Part shown: in pieces, positions 16,207-24,828 of the stretch
Position numbering within the stretch: the first letter of the stretch is position 1
Layout of the letters: every line of letters starts with the position of its first letter
Source of the DNA: Candidatus Bathyarchaeota archaeon
GTDB lineage: Archaea > Thermoproteota > Bathyarchaeia > TCS64
DNA length: 56,938 nucleotides
Direction of reading: 5' to 3'
Assembly (NCBI GenBank): GCA_018652685.1
Contig: JABIBQ010000096.1
Location: 1 to 56,938 of the forward strand
Translations under genes and position numbers: made by a program
Notes under the pieces: generated by a model
Told to the model about the DNA's origin: nothing
The model's database searches: none
What the model saw: the letters and a program-made list of their open reading frames with translations, nothing else

Positions 16207-17449
16207 CTAGAGTCCCAATAGCCTAGCGACCATGATAGCGGGCGTAATTGTCAGTGTGGCCGTGGTGTCAGAGACGCTGGTTATTGCGGGTATCACCACG
16301 TTATCCGGATTCAGGCCGCGATCAAACGCAATGTGTGCGCTCCACAGGGCGAATACCGTGATTATACTGAAACTCATCAGGTTGCTTGATAGCGCCACCA
16401 CTATAAGGGGTATAAGTGACGCACCCTGACCCCTCGATAGTATGTACGCGATCACACCAAACGCCACGTGCATGAAGGCGGATGGTACCTCCACCTGAAC
16501 GATCCTCCTACTGGACTCTCGGACTTCCTCGTTGAAGCTCTTGGCGTAACCCATGGCGATATCTGTGGTGGTCTTGGAGCCGATGATGCTCCCTACGTTG
16601 CCGAGGGCGTTTGTGAGGGCGGGATACATTGTCATCAGTCCGGGCATCGCTGCGATACTGGGTCCCAGGTTGCTCAGTAGCACGCCGTTGATACTGCCGA
16701 ATACACTACTGAGAACGACCACGAACGTTCCCTCTCTGATGGTTTGCCGGAAGTTGCTGTCATCCCTTGATTTGACAGCCAGGTATCCAGAAACTGAAAC
16801 TATGGCAAAGAAAAGGACACCGAGGACAAGAATAAAACTCATGCCCCTGAGGATCAGAAAGACGATGCCGACGAAGAACGTGGTGACTACGATGTCATTT
16901 ATTGAGGCCAGTATCGGGTAGACAAGGATGTCAGGATCCAGTCCTCGCTTGAATGTCTCAATTGCGATAAGGCTTGTGATAGGGATGCTAACACAGACCG
17001 CAAATGTGCAGGCAACCGTGGGCACGCTGATGAAGAGGAACCACTGATCAAGCTGGGCCGATCCGTTGATGACGTTCACTATGAAGCTGAACGCCCCAAG
17101 GATCAGAGTGTCCATGACCGTTATGACGAGGACTGACTTGATGAGTTCCTTGTACGGCTCCGTGTTCCCCCTAATCCTAGGCTTGACCATTCCAAGATGC
17201 ATCATGGTGGCGAGGTTTCCGCTGAATATCCCCCCAATGCCACCACGCACAGTTAGAATTGGGGGGAAGAGGGCGAGAATCCAGGGGCTTTGGCTGAACA
17301 TGGGCGTGAAAAACGCCATCAAGCCACCTGCTAAGATGCTGATTATGTTAAAGCTGAGGGCTAGCGTGGTCTGACCTGGTATTGACTCAAAGAACTGGCG
17401 AATTCGCCCCGATACTGCTGAGGTTGTCCCAACGTCTTTTTCTCTCCAT
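16207..17449 (-). CDS. MgtE/SLC41-like divalent cation transporter, with apparent frameshift near the 5' end
   Basis: An uninterrupted frame of 371 codons runs from 17322 to 16207. It holds two MgtE-type membrane halves; 'FPPILTVRGGIGGIFSGNLATMMHLG' (in parts) and later 'YPALTNALGNVGSIIGSKTTTDIAMG' mark each half. The same frame remains open upstream to 17452 and reads like a first membrane helix ('FESIPGQTTLALSFNIIS') but has no start codon. An ATG at 17449 joins it if one base of the five-A run (17437-17441 on the reverse strand) is removed. The product would then be 413 aa, normal for archaeal MgtE relatives. It may be a sequencing error, a real mutation or slippage. It transports Mg2+ or a similar cation across the membrane. 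Confidence 0.82.
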
Positions 17450-17576
17450 ATCTAGTCACGGGAACACGGTCCCAACGGTACTAACCCTTTCCACATTTAA
17501 GGGTTTCAAATATTTCTCATCATTCAGTTTGTGGAGTCTTGGTGTGTTTATTAACCGTGATGCATGATAGTAGCCC

Positions 17577-18086
17577 ATGAACCCGTTTCTAGTTATTGTT
17601 ACATTCACGGTGATACTGGCCATAGTGATCTACTGGCTCCAGGGAAGGCAGACCAAGGTCGTAGAAAAGGAGATCATGAAAGTCACACCCAAGAAGAGAA
17701 TATCCGTTATCAAGAAGGCTGATTGGGTTGCCGATGAAGAGGCAGAACCGACAACGGAGGTTGTCTCGGAGCCTGCGCCAGCTCCAGATCCTGAGCCTAA
17801 GTCATTGGAAAAGCCCGTTTCGGAGCCGACTCATGAACCCGAACAAGAAGAGGAGCCCGATCCAGAACTTGTTGTCGCTGATATCGCCGAATTGGAAGGA
17901 GTAGGGCCCAAGTACCAGCTTTTGCTCAAAGCGGCAGGTATCCCCAGTATCTCGGTAATAGCTGAATTTGACCCCGAAGAGTTACTGAAGAAGCTGGTTG
18001 AGGTAAATGAGTCCGAGGAAATCACGAAAAGAAATCCTACAATGTATGTCGTTGAGCGCTGGATCGAGGCCGCTAAGAGTCGCTGA
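17577..18086 (+). CDS. Membrane-anchored protein with acidic Pro-rich linker and helix-hairpin-helix domain
   Basis: 169 aa. Residues 1-21 form one membrane helix (FLVIVTFTVILAIVIYW), then a basic stretch, then an 80-residue linker rich in Glu and Pro ('PAPAPDPEPKSLEKP'). The C-terminal 60 residues, starting 'IAELEGVGPKYQLLLKAAGI', are a helix-hairpin-helix domain of the DUF4332 or polymerase-beta type. HhH domains bind DNA or proteins; a membrane-tethered one might link nucleoid and envelope (inference). Its 3' end overlaps the convergent small gene by 14 nt. Confidence 0.8.
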   Translation: MNPFLVIVTFTVILAIVIYWLQGRQTKVVEKEIMKVTPKKRISVIKKADWVADEEAEPTTEVVSEPAPAPDPEPKSLEKPVSEPTHEPEQEEEPDPELVVADIAELEGVGPKYQLLLKAAGIPSISVIAEFDPEELLKKLVEVNESEEITKRNPTMYVVERWIEAAKSR

Positions 18087-18330
18087 GGCTCAACAAACCA
18101 TTTTTCTCGATTATATAGCCGTCGTCAATCATACCGTCCAGCATGTGCTGGGCCTGGTTTCTCCATCGCTGCTCTCCGTTGGCCAGGGTTTCGTGGTCAG
18201 CGACATACAGTATGTCCTCCATTAATGTGTAGACAGCATCAAGTAGACCATCAGCCGATGCCTCGCCAAGATTACCCAGTGCCTTTGCTATGTGCGGTCC
18301 GTACTCTGGCTTGGTGGTGCGCCTCTCCAT
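18073..18330 (-). CDS. Small winged-helix protein resembling Mrr N-terminal domain
   Basis: 85 aa. The order 'IAKALGNLGEASADGLLDAV', then 'NGEQRWRNQAQHMLDGMIDDG' and 'YIIEKNGLLSLSDS' matches the winged-helix domain found at the N-terminus of Mrr-type restriction endonucleases ('xWRNxVxWAxxxLxxxGLI'). The nuclease domain is absent. It may be a stand-alone regulator or an adaptor. Divergent from the aminotransferase gene at 18370. Confidence 0.7.
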   Translation of the reverse strand: MERRTTKPEYGPHIAKALGNLGEASADGLLDAVYTLMEDILYVADHETLANGEQRWRNQAQHMLDGMIDDGYIIEKNGLLSLSDS

Positions 18331-18369
18331 TACGGAAATATCTAATTCCCGTTCGTATATGGTTTACCC

Positions 18370-19536
18370 ATGAGTCTCTTCAGCGACGACCAGATACGAT
18401 TCGACCTGTTACGCAAGTACAGCATCAACCAGTGGGGCAGGTATCCCAAGGACGTCATCCCATTGACCGCGGCAGACCCAGATTTCAGGGCAGCCGAGGA
18501 GATCAGGCGGGCCATAGCCAATATGGCGGTGGACGGTGTGTTCAGCTACGGCGGCGACGGAGGCAACCCAGCCTTTAGGGATGCGTGTGCAAGGCACGTC
18601 ACAAACCGTAAGGGGTTCAGTTGTAGCCCTGACGAGGTGTTTGCCACGAGCGGTGTGGCCCAGGCCATGATGCTCACGTGCAAGGCGTTGCTCAAACCGG
18701 GGGACGAGGTCATCCTCTTTGACCCCGTTGACTTCCTGTTCGGGAAGAGCATAGACATCGCGGGGGGCAGGCAGGTGCTGAGCAAGGTTAGCTGGGAGAC
18801 TTTGGAGTTCGACCTTGAGGGGCTGAAGGAGCTTGTGACTCCCAAAACTAAGATGATCTGTATCTGTAACCCCCATAACCCCTACGGCAGAGTGCTCAGG
18901 AGGGACGAGTTGAAGGCAATGGTAGATCTGGCGGTTGATCACGACCTGTGGATCATGAGCGACGAGATATGGAGTGACATCGTGTACGACGGCAGGGAGC
19001 ACATCGCCACCGCAAGCATCGAGGGCGCGTCAAACAGGACGCTGAGCCTCTACGGGTTCAGCAAGACATTTGCGCTGGCCGGTCTCCAGCTGGGTTTCAT
19101 CGTCGCTCAAAATCCTGAACTGATGGCAAAGGTCAAGGGGGCGGCACCTGGCTACTTCTACCCGGTCAACAACGTGAGCCAAGAGGCAGGAAGAGCATCG
19201 CTTGACGAGGCGTGGCACTGGGCCCAAGGATTCGTGAGACACCTTCAGGGCGTTAGGGACTACGTCTACGAGCGGTTGAGCGATATGCCCGGCGTTGATG
19301 TTCGCAAGCCCGAGGGCACCTATGTCATCTTCCCGAAGATTGATGGCATGACAAGTATCCAGGCGACGAAGTATATCATGGATGAGGCCCAAGTAGCTGT
19401 TGTACCGGGCCACGGTGAACCGTTCAGCTATTTTGGGCTGGGTGGCGAGGGCCACATTAGAATAGTGTACAGCACAAGCATGGGTATAATGGAGGAAGCA
19501 ATGGACCGGGTCGAGGCCGCCCTGTCCAAGCTCTAA
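18370..19536 (+). CDS. PLP-dependent aminotransferase class I/II, PatB/MalY-like C-S lyase
   Basis: 388 aa. 'PLTAADPDFRAAEEI' and 'FSYGGDGGNPAFRDA' are typical of the PatB/MalY branch (cystathionine beta-lyase type). 'CNPHNPYGRVLRRDEL' is the NPHNP loop, 'DEIWSDIVYDG' follows, and the PLP lysine is in 'YGFSKTFALAGLQ' near residue 230. 'GHIRIVYSTS' near the C-terminus holds the carboxylate-binding Arg. Activity may be a C-S lyase or a true aminotransferase. TATA-like GTATATGG lies about 20 nt before the ATG. Confidence 0.9.
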   Translation: MSLFSDDQIRFDLLRKYSINQWGRYPKDVIPLTAADPDFRAAEEIRRAIANMAVDGVFSYGGDGGNPAFRDACARHVTNRKGFSCSPDEVFATSGVAQAMMLTCKALLKPGDEVILFDPVDFLFGKSIDIAGGRQVLSKVSWETLEFDLEGLKELVTPKTKMICICNPHNPYGRVLRRDELKAMVDLAVDHDLWIMSDEIWSDIVYDGREHIATASIEGASNRTLSLYGFSKTFALAGLQLGFIVAQNPELMAKVKGAAPGYFYPVNNVSQEAGRASLDEAWHWAQGFVRHLQGVRDYVYERLSDMPGVDVRKPEGTYVIFPKIDGMTSIQATKYIMDEAQVAVVPGHGEPFSYFGLGGEGHIRIVYSTSMGIMEEAMDRVEAALSKL

Positions 19537-19544
19537 CCCATAAC

Positions 19545-19567
19545 TTTTTCGACGATTTTTCTTTTTC
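19545..19567 (+). terminator. T tracts after the aminotransferase gene
   Basis: Three T runs (CTTTTTC, ATTTTTC, TTTTTC) follow the stop codon at 19536. They fit an archaeal T-rich terminator. Confidence 0.45.
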
Positions 19568-19657
19568 ATCCGGTTAAGAGTGTTCAATCCGACCTTACCT
19601 CAGTCCTTGCAGGCAAAAGGTTCACAACGATACATGATCCAAGGGAAAGCAGCGTCT

Positions 19658-19768
19658 TTACAGGGTCCAGCTCATATCCTCAAATCTAGTCGTCAATTGG
19701 ACCCCGTTCTGGGTTACGAAATACCACTTGTACATGGTTCCACCGCACTCCGGGTATCCCCGCGTCAC
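19658..19768 (-). CDS. Possible small protein in the 423-nt gap, or gene remnant
   Basis: On the reverse strand a GTG at 19768 (or TTG at 19771) follows AAGGAG and opens a 36-codon frame that ends with TAA at 19658. It contains 'GYPECGGTMYKWYFVTQNG' and ends 'RFEDMSWTL', with protein-like composition and one Cys-x-Gly-Gly turn. A TATA-like CAATATAGAT lies at about 19820-19811, so transcription is possible. The ribosome-binding site is too close to the start. It could be the tail of a decayed zinc-ribbon protein. The rest of 19537-19959 shows nothing else. Confidence 0.35.
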   Translation of the reverse strand: MTRGYPECGGTMYKWYFVTQNGVQLTTRFEDMSWTL

Positions 19769-19959
19769 CAACTCCTTTACGACGGTCTTGTTGGCTCAAT
19801 CTCCAATCCTATCTATATTGTGTTGCTGATGCCACTTTTCTGGTCAGAGTACCCTTAACTGAATCAGGAATAAACTCGTGCCCGCAGCTCTTACCTCTCC
19901 ACCACTGGTCCGTCATTTAGTCTCAGGTAGACATAGCTCGCGTTGCGGGTTTAGTTTGC

Positions 19960-21018
19960 CTAGGTCCTGATGGGCTTGACGGCGTTGGGGCTGAACTGAA
20001 CCCAGAACATCTTCCCGACCCTGAGCTTGGTGGCCTTGTAAAGACGTCTGCCCATGGTCAAGACCAGTGGGACCCCGATGTCAACGGTGATGTGGGCGGT
20101 TGGGCCTGTTGTGACATGCCTGATAACTTTTGACCTAAACAGGTTGTCCCCCGTTTTCTTCGGTTTCTTCCTCTGGATTATGATCTCGCTACCGTGAATC
20201 GCTATCTTGGTCTGATTTTCGGAAGGTGTCTTGCTCATGCGTAGGGTAACGCCGCTGATCGTTACCTTTGAATAGGCATTACCGTGCTCAATCTCCGATA
20301 CTTTGTACATGTTTTGATATCCCAGGAACCTTGCGGCGTACTCGTCAACGGGGTCGTAGTAGACCTGTTCCACAGTGCCCACTGTTACGAGTGATCCTTC
20401 CCTGACAACCGCGATCCTGTCCGCCAACGTCAGTGCCTCTGTCTGGTCATGAGTCACATGGACCACCGTCAGGTCAAGATACCGGTGGATCGTGGCAAGC
20501 TCCTCCCTGAGGACGTGCTTGCTGACTGTGTCCAGATTGTTGAGCGGCTCATCAAGCAGCAATATCAATGGTTGCTGTAGGAGCGCCCTTGCTAGTGCCA
20601 GCTTCCGTTTTTCCCCTCCGCTGAGAGTGACCACCTGCCTGTCCAGATACTCATTTAGTCGCATCATTTGAGTGATGCCGTCCAGCATCTTGCTTTCTGA
20701 GCCATAGGATGACCTGTCCGCTCCGAACTCTAGGATCTCCTTGACGGTGTTCTGGGGCGGGAAGTACGGGTTCTGCGGTACGTAGGCGATCCTCCGCTGG
20801 TTCTGGGGTAGCTGGGTAATATCTGCCTCGTTGAGGAGAATCTCGCCACCGTCGAGCCCGTGGAAACCCTGAATGGTTTCAAGTAGAAGAGTCTTGCCAG
20901 CTCCCGTGGGGCCCACAAGTACTAGGTACTCACCTGGTTCCACCGTGAGCGTCAAACCCGTTAACTTGAAGCCGTCAAAATCCTTTGATATATCCCTGAG
21001 GCTCAGTCTCCCACCCAT
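19960..21018 (-). CDS. ABC transporter ATPase, molybdate/tungstate-type (ModC/WtpC-like)
   Basis: 352 aa. Walker A 'GPTGAGKT' near residue 37, Q-loop 'AYVPQNPYFP', signature 'LSGGEKRK' near 133, Walker B 'LILLLDEPLNNLD', H-loop 'VVHVTHDQTE'. The C-terminal 110 residues form TOBE-like oxyanion/regulatory strands ('LRVGKMFWVQFSPNAVK'). The early 'GEYLVLVGPTGAGKTLLLETIQGF' (in parts) is close to WtpC/ModC. Neither a permease nor a binding protein is adjacent; they must be encoded elsewhere. FdhD at 39741 fits a Mo/W enzyme in the cell. Confidence 0.85.
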   Translation of the reverse strand: MGGRLSLRDISKDFDGFKLTGLTLTVEPGEYLVLVGPTGAGKTLLLETIQGFHGLDGGEILLNEADITQLPQNQRRIAYVPQNPYFPPQNTVKEILEFGADRSSYGSESKMLDGITQMMRLNEYLDRQVVTLSGGEKRKLALARALLQQPLILLLDEPLNNLDTVSKHVLREELATIHRYLDLTVVHVTHDQTEALTLADRIAVVREGSLVTVGTVEQVYYDPVDEYAARFLGYQNMYKVSEIEHGNAYSKVTISGVTLRMSKTPSENQTKIAIHGSEIIIQRKKPKKTGDNLFRSKVIRHVTTGPTAHITVDIGVPLVLTMGRRLYKATKLRVGKMFWVQFSPNAVKPIRT

Positions 21019-21224
21019 CGGCCATACCTTAACCGTACTGTAGAAGGCTAGGGCTTAAAGTTAATGAAAAAAGGAGTAATATGAATCTCCGTGTCAGAAA
21101 GTAGGATGTTAGATCGAGCAACGAGTAGAATGCTACCGTGATGGTTCTCCTGGCGCGCACGATTATGGGTATGGCGGGTACCAGACTAATTGAAATAACT
21201 GACACACTCATGTGAAGTCATAGC

Positions 21225-21443
21225 CTAACTTTCAGGCTTCCTACACCTCTTCTTTGACTGGTATACGGACATGTCCTCGGTTAAGTAGCACAATTCAAGC
21301 CTGCACTTGAAGAATATGAGGAGCATGCCAAATGCCACTACGGTTGCGATCCAGGCCGCGTCTGCGTAACCCTGGTTGTACATGAAGATCATGATGATGC
21401 AGAGGGTAATTGTACCTATGACGTCCTCCATCGTGACTCGCAT
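21225..21443 (-). CDS. Small two-helix membrane protein
   Basis: 72 aa with two hydrophobic segments (about residues 7-22 and 29-46) and a basic, Cys-containing tail. The reading frame is plausible but no family is recognised. It lies upstream of the ABC ATPase on the same strand with a 206-nt gap, so a joint operon is doubtful. Confidence 0.5.
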   Translation of the reverse strand: MRVTMEDVIGTITLCIIMIFMYNQGYADAAWIATVVAFGMLLIFFKCRLELCYLTEDMSVYQSKKRCRKPES

Positions 21444-21649
21444 GTTTCCGAATTTCGGGGGCGGTAATTAAACCGTTTTGCCTTTTTCCTCCCCAGGATT
21501 ATCCAAGTGGGTATTGCTGCGATGAGGAGCCAGATAACTCGTGGTGCCCGTCATGGTGGCCCGATTATATCAAGTCTTGTGTGTTTCTATATTACTCAAA
21601 GCCATGGGGTTTTGTACTAGAAAATATCCTTAGAGCCATGCAAGGTGAA

Positions 21650-21844
21650 ATGGATCAACTAGACCTTCCAGGGAAAGACGAGCCGTTGAACTGCGCCTTC
21701 CAGAGGCGCGACAAGGGCGCAAAGAAAATTGAGTGCGCCTTGACCGACAGCGGGGCGACGAACGTCCTGTACAGGATGGTTGACAGGGACCCGTGCCTCA
21801 TCGATATCTGCCCCATCTACCAGGCGTGGAAGAAGGTTGCATAG
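21650..21844 (+). CDS. Small Cys-containing protein of unknown function
   Basis: 64 aa from the ATG at 21650, about 28 nt downstream of TATA-like AAAATATCC (21620-21628), so leaderless. The frame is open further up to 21581, but that part covers the promoter. Cys residues occur in 'LNCAFQRR', 'IECALTD', 'DPCLIDICPIYQAWKK'; their spacing could bind metal. No family is recognised. The flanking gaps (21444-21649 and 21845-22019) show only promoters and AT-rich DNA. Confidence 0.6.
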   Translation: MDQLDLPGKDEPLNCAFQRRDKGAKKIECALTDSGATNVLYRMVDRDPCLIDICPIYQAWKKVA

Positions 21845-22019
21845 AAGGTATCCCAGAACGCCCCGGGAACCTTACCAAGAACATAGGGCGAGTCTGGGAC
21901 GCCACTTTAGGTGTGAGGTATGATATAAATGAGGTTGTTTAGTCTTTTTAATGCGCGTGTGGGGTCCGAAGAATCATGATAACTTTTAGCTCGATCATGA
22001 ACTCAAACAAAGGTATCCA

Positions 22020-23978
22020 CTATTTGGAGTCATCAGAACATGGGAGTGTAAACGTGAACGTACTTCCTTTGTCTAGCCCTTCAGATTCAGCCCATATCTC
22101 TCCGCCATGGAGCTCCACGAATCCCTTGCATATTGACAGGCCAATACCGATTCCCGGTTGTATTGTACCTTCCTCTATACCGGGGAAGGGCTGGAAAATC
22201 CTGTTAGTATCCTCTTTTCGTATACCGACGCCCTCGTCAGTTATTGAAAATTTAATTTCCACCCCGTTTTCCTCCACAACCAGCTTTATCTCTGAGTCAT
22301 AACCGGAAAACTTGGAGGCGTTTAGGACCAAGTTCATTAAAACTTGGTACATGCGATCCTTGTCAAATATGAACGGCTGAATACCGCTCAGCTTTTTCAC
22401 TGATAACTGTTGATTTTTTGGGTCAAGAAATATCCCGGCGTCATTTATAACATCCTCAATAAGGCTGTTAACATCGTTTAACTGGGCATTTAGTACATAC
22501 TTACCCGACATTAATTGTGATTCATCCAATAGATCGTTGATCAAAATCTCAGATCTTTGCACGTTTTTCAGAATAACTGACAGGAAATCAACCAGGGTTT
22601 TTGGGTGGCGATAAATATCATCGTCTAATAGTAACTCGCTATAACCTTTGATGATTGTTAAGGGGGTCCTGAGCTCGTGGGTGGCTTTCATTATAAAGTT
22701 AGTTTTGATTTGTTCCAGTTCTTGAGATTGCTCTGCTCTCAGTTTCTGTTCTGTCATTTGCCTATAGATTTTATCATGGGTTTCACGGGATCGGAGACCC
22801 TCCATCGCCGATGATACATGGAGTGCCAGTGTCTCAATGAGCTTTCGGTCGCTCTCGGTGAAAGCCCCTTGCGCAGTATTCTCCATGTTAATAACCGCTA
22901 CTACCTCATCTGAGATCTTCACGGGAACGGCGAGTTCAGATAGCCATTCTGTGTCCTCCCCTCTACCATTGACATAGGATTTGTCTAGTCTGGTATCATG
23001 TACAAGTTGAGATTCCCCTGTGTTAAACGATCGTACAATGATTCCTGGGCCATCAATATGAAGCTCAAGGTTTTTTCGTAGGGCCTCGTCTTTTATCAGG
23101 CTTGGGACGAGATAATCGTCGATTACGAGATTAAAATCGGTGTTTTGGTACCCAAAAATACTCTCAACGGCATCAAGTGTGAACTGGGCTACCTCTTCAA
23201 GGTTATCTGCCTTTGAGAGTTTTGAACCAAAAACATGAAGTGCCGCCAATCTTTCTTGAAATGTTATCCTCCTTGTCGCGTCTCTGCTGATAAGCCCTAG
23301 AACATCCCCCGCTGTGAACACTGAGATATCTAACATTGATCCCGGTTTAGTAATAGACTCGACTCCAACGAGCTCAATAGACTCCCCCGTCTCCAATACT
23401 TTCAAGTACGCATTATAGCGCCCGTCCTCTTTCAACCCAGGTAAAACTTCAAGCACATGTTTTCCAATAACATCTTCTCGTTCAAGACCTGCCATTTTAA
23501 GCCAGCTCTTATTTACCTCGATATAATGCAGCCCCTTGTCTAATATTACGACCCGTTCTAAGGCGGATTGCATTAGTCCTCGGAACCGTTCCTCACTAGC
23601 CTGTAATGATTCCTCCGCTTTCATTCGCTCAGATATTTCTCTGACAATTGTCAGGCTCGAACTTTTTCCCTCAAAATCGATGCGTGCGACACTGAGCTCA
23701 ACAGGTATACGTGTTCCATCTTTTCTAACAAGCTCCGTCACGAATTGAGTCTCAGCATTTTTTCCACTTTGCCGTCTACTCGTCCTCTCGATTACTCTCT
23801 CCCTGTAATCCGAGGCAGTGATATCCAAGACAGTTATACCATGCAATTCCTCTTTGGAATAACCAAGCATTTTGGCGAAGGGTTCATTGATGTAGACAAT
23901 GTTAATGCCGGAGTTAATCGACACGCCGTCCCTACAAGAATCAAGTATCTGCTTGTAGTTAAGGGGAGGACCGGGCAT
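22020..23978 (-). CDS. Soluble sensor histidine kinase, PAS-PAS-GAF-HisKA-HATPase
   Basis: 652 aa, no membrane helices. PAS 1 about residues 8-120 ('GINIVYINEPFAKMLGYSKEEL'), PAS 2 about 127-240, GAF about 255-400 ('LAVPVKISDEVVAVINMEN'), a coiled linker, HisKA with 'FIMKATHELRTPLTIIKGYS' (phospho-His near 440), then HATPase_c with N-box 'NLVLNASKFS', G1 'DEGVGI' and G2 'GIGIGLSICKGFVELHGG'. It should sense a cytoplasmic ligand or redox state and autophosphorylate. No receiver-domain partner is in the window. TATA-like TTTTATAGA lies about 25 nt before the ATG. A decayed kinase tail at 43286-43405 is related. Confidence 0.95.
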   Translation of the reverse strand: MPGPPLNYKQILDSCRDGVSINSGINIVYINEPFAKMLGYSKEELHGITVLDITASDYRERVIERTSRRQSGKNAETQFVTELVRKDGTRIPVELSVARIDFEGKSSSLTIVREISERMKAEESLQASEERFRGLMQSALERVVILDKGLHYIEVNKSWLKMAGLEREDVIGKHVLEVLPGLKEDGRYNAYLKVLETGESIELVGVESITKPGSMLDISVFTAGDVLGLISRDATRRITFQERLAALHVFGSKLSKADNLEEVAQFTLDAVESIFGYQNTDFNLVIDDYLVPSLIKDEALRKNLELHIDGPGIIVRSFNTGESQLVHDTRLDKSYVNGRGEDTEWLSELAVPVKISDEVVAVINMENTAQGAFTESDRKLIETLALHVSSAMEGLRSRETHDKIYRQMTEQKLRAEQSQELEQIKTNFIMKATHELRTPLTIIKGYSELLLDDDIYRHPKTLVDFLSVILKNVQRSEILINDLLDESQLMSGKYVLNAQLNDVNSLIEDVINDAGIFLDPKNQQLSVKKLSGIQPFIFDKDRMYQVLMNLVLNASKFSGYDSEIKLVVEENGVEIKFSITDEGVGIRKEDTNRIFQPFPGIEEGTIQPGIGIGLSICKGFVELHGGEIWAESEGLDKGSTFTFTLPCSDDSK

Positions 23979-24125
23979 GGTTATAGGTTAAGCTTCATCT
24001 ATAAAATGGTAAGCAAACGTTATCCGTACTGGCGCGCCTGGGGACAGCGTGAGTTAGACTCAGCATATTTGATGTTATGAGGCAACAAAATATAGCTGAT
24101 GAATAGGAATTGTAGATGATTGATT

Positions 24126-24695
24126 ATGATTGATGAGCATATTACAACTGATTCCACGTATTTTATCAAACAGGAGAGGGGAGTCAAGGAGACTGACGAG
24201 ACCCTCAGACTGGCCAAGAAAAGGGCGGATGAGCTCGGAATAAAGAGCATCGTAGTGGCTTCGATACGGGGAGAGACCGCTTTGAAGGCTTCCCATGTTT
24301 TTGAGGGATACAACCTGGTCATCGTTACTGGCGTAACCGAGAAAAACGCCCAGTCCTTCCCTAACGAGCTTCTCTCGGAAATTGAATCCAGGGGAGGCCG
24401 TTTTGTCACTGCCGCCCATGCGTTTGGAACACTTGGCCGTGCCGTAAACAAGAAATTCGGAGTCATCCAAGTGGATGAGATCATCGCACATGTGCTTCGC
24501 CTCTTCAGCGCCGGGGTGAAAGTGGCGTGTGAGGTCTCGTGCATGGCGGTTGACGCGGGGCTGATCAGGACGGACGAGGAGATTATCAGTATCGGTGGCC
24601 AGGGTGGGGCAGACTCGGCGGTGGTGCTCAGACCGAGTAACACTCACCTTTTCTTTGACTCGCATATCCTTGAGATTATATGCAAACCGAGATAA
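24126..24695 (+). CDS. Pyruvate kinase C-terminal-domain-like protein (COG1751)
   Basis: 189 aa from the ATG at 24126; a TTG at 24120 is the alternative. 'ETLRLAKKRADELGIKSIVVASIRGETALKA' (in parts), 'NLVIVTGV' and 'GRFVTAAHAFGTLGRAVNKKFG' match the family of stand-alone pyruvate-kinase alpha/beta domains found in archaea and some bacteria. There is no catalytic PK barrel, so no kinase activity is expected; function is unknown. A TATA-like AAAATATAGC lies at 24087-24096. Divergent from the histidine kinase. Confidence 0.85.
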   Translation: MIDEHITTDSTYFIKQERGVKETDETLRLAKKRADELGIKSIVVASIRGETALKASHVFEGYNLVIVTGVTEKNAQSFPNELLSEIESRGGRFVTAAHAFGTLGRAVNKKFGVIQVDEIIAHVLRLFSAGVKVACEVSCMAVDAGLIRTDEEIISIGGQGGADSAVVLRPSNTHLFFDSHILEIICKPR

Positions 24696-24828
24696 TTTTC
24701 CGTCTTTCCTTTTCACAGAGGATTACCCATTTAGACGGGCTAACACTATGACCACCTGTGCTTGGCATGGAAAAGTTATAGACCCATAGGTCTAAGTTTC
24801 ATGGTATTCAGCTGACGGAGATTGTTTG

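Noticed and set aside
21029-21211. 60-codon hydrophobic minus-strand frame upstream of the ABC ATPase
   Set aside because: It overlaps the AT-rich promoter region of the ATPase and its hydrophobic text comes from AT-rich DNA; no permease motif.
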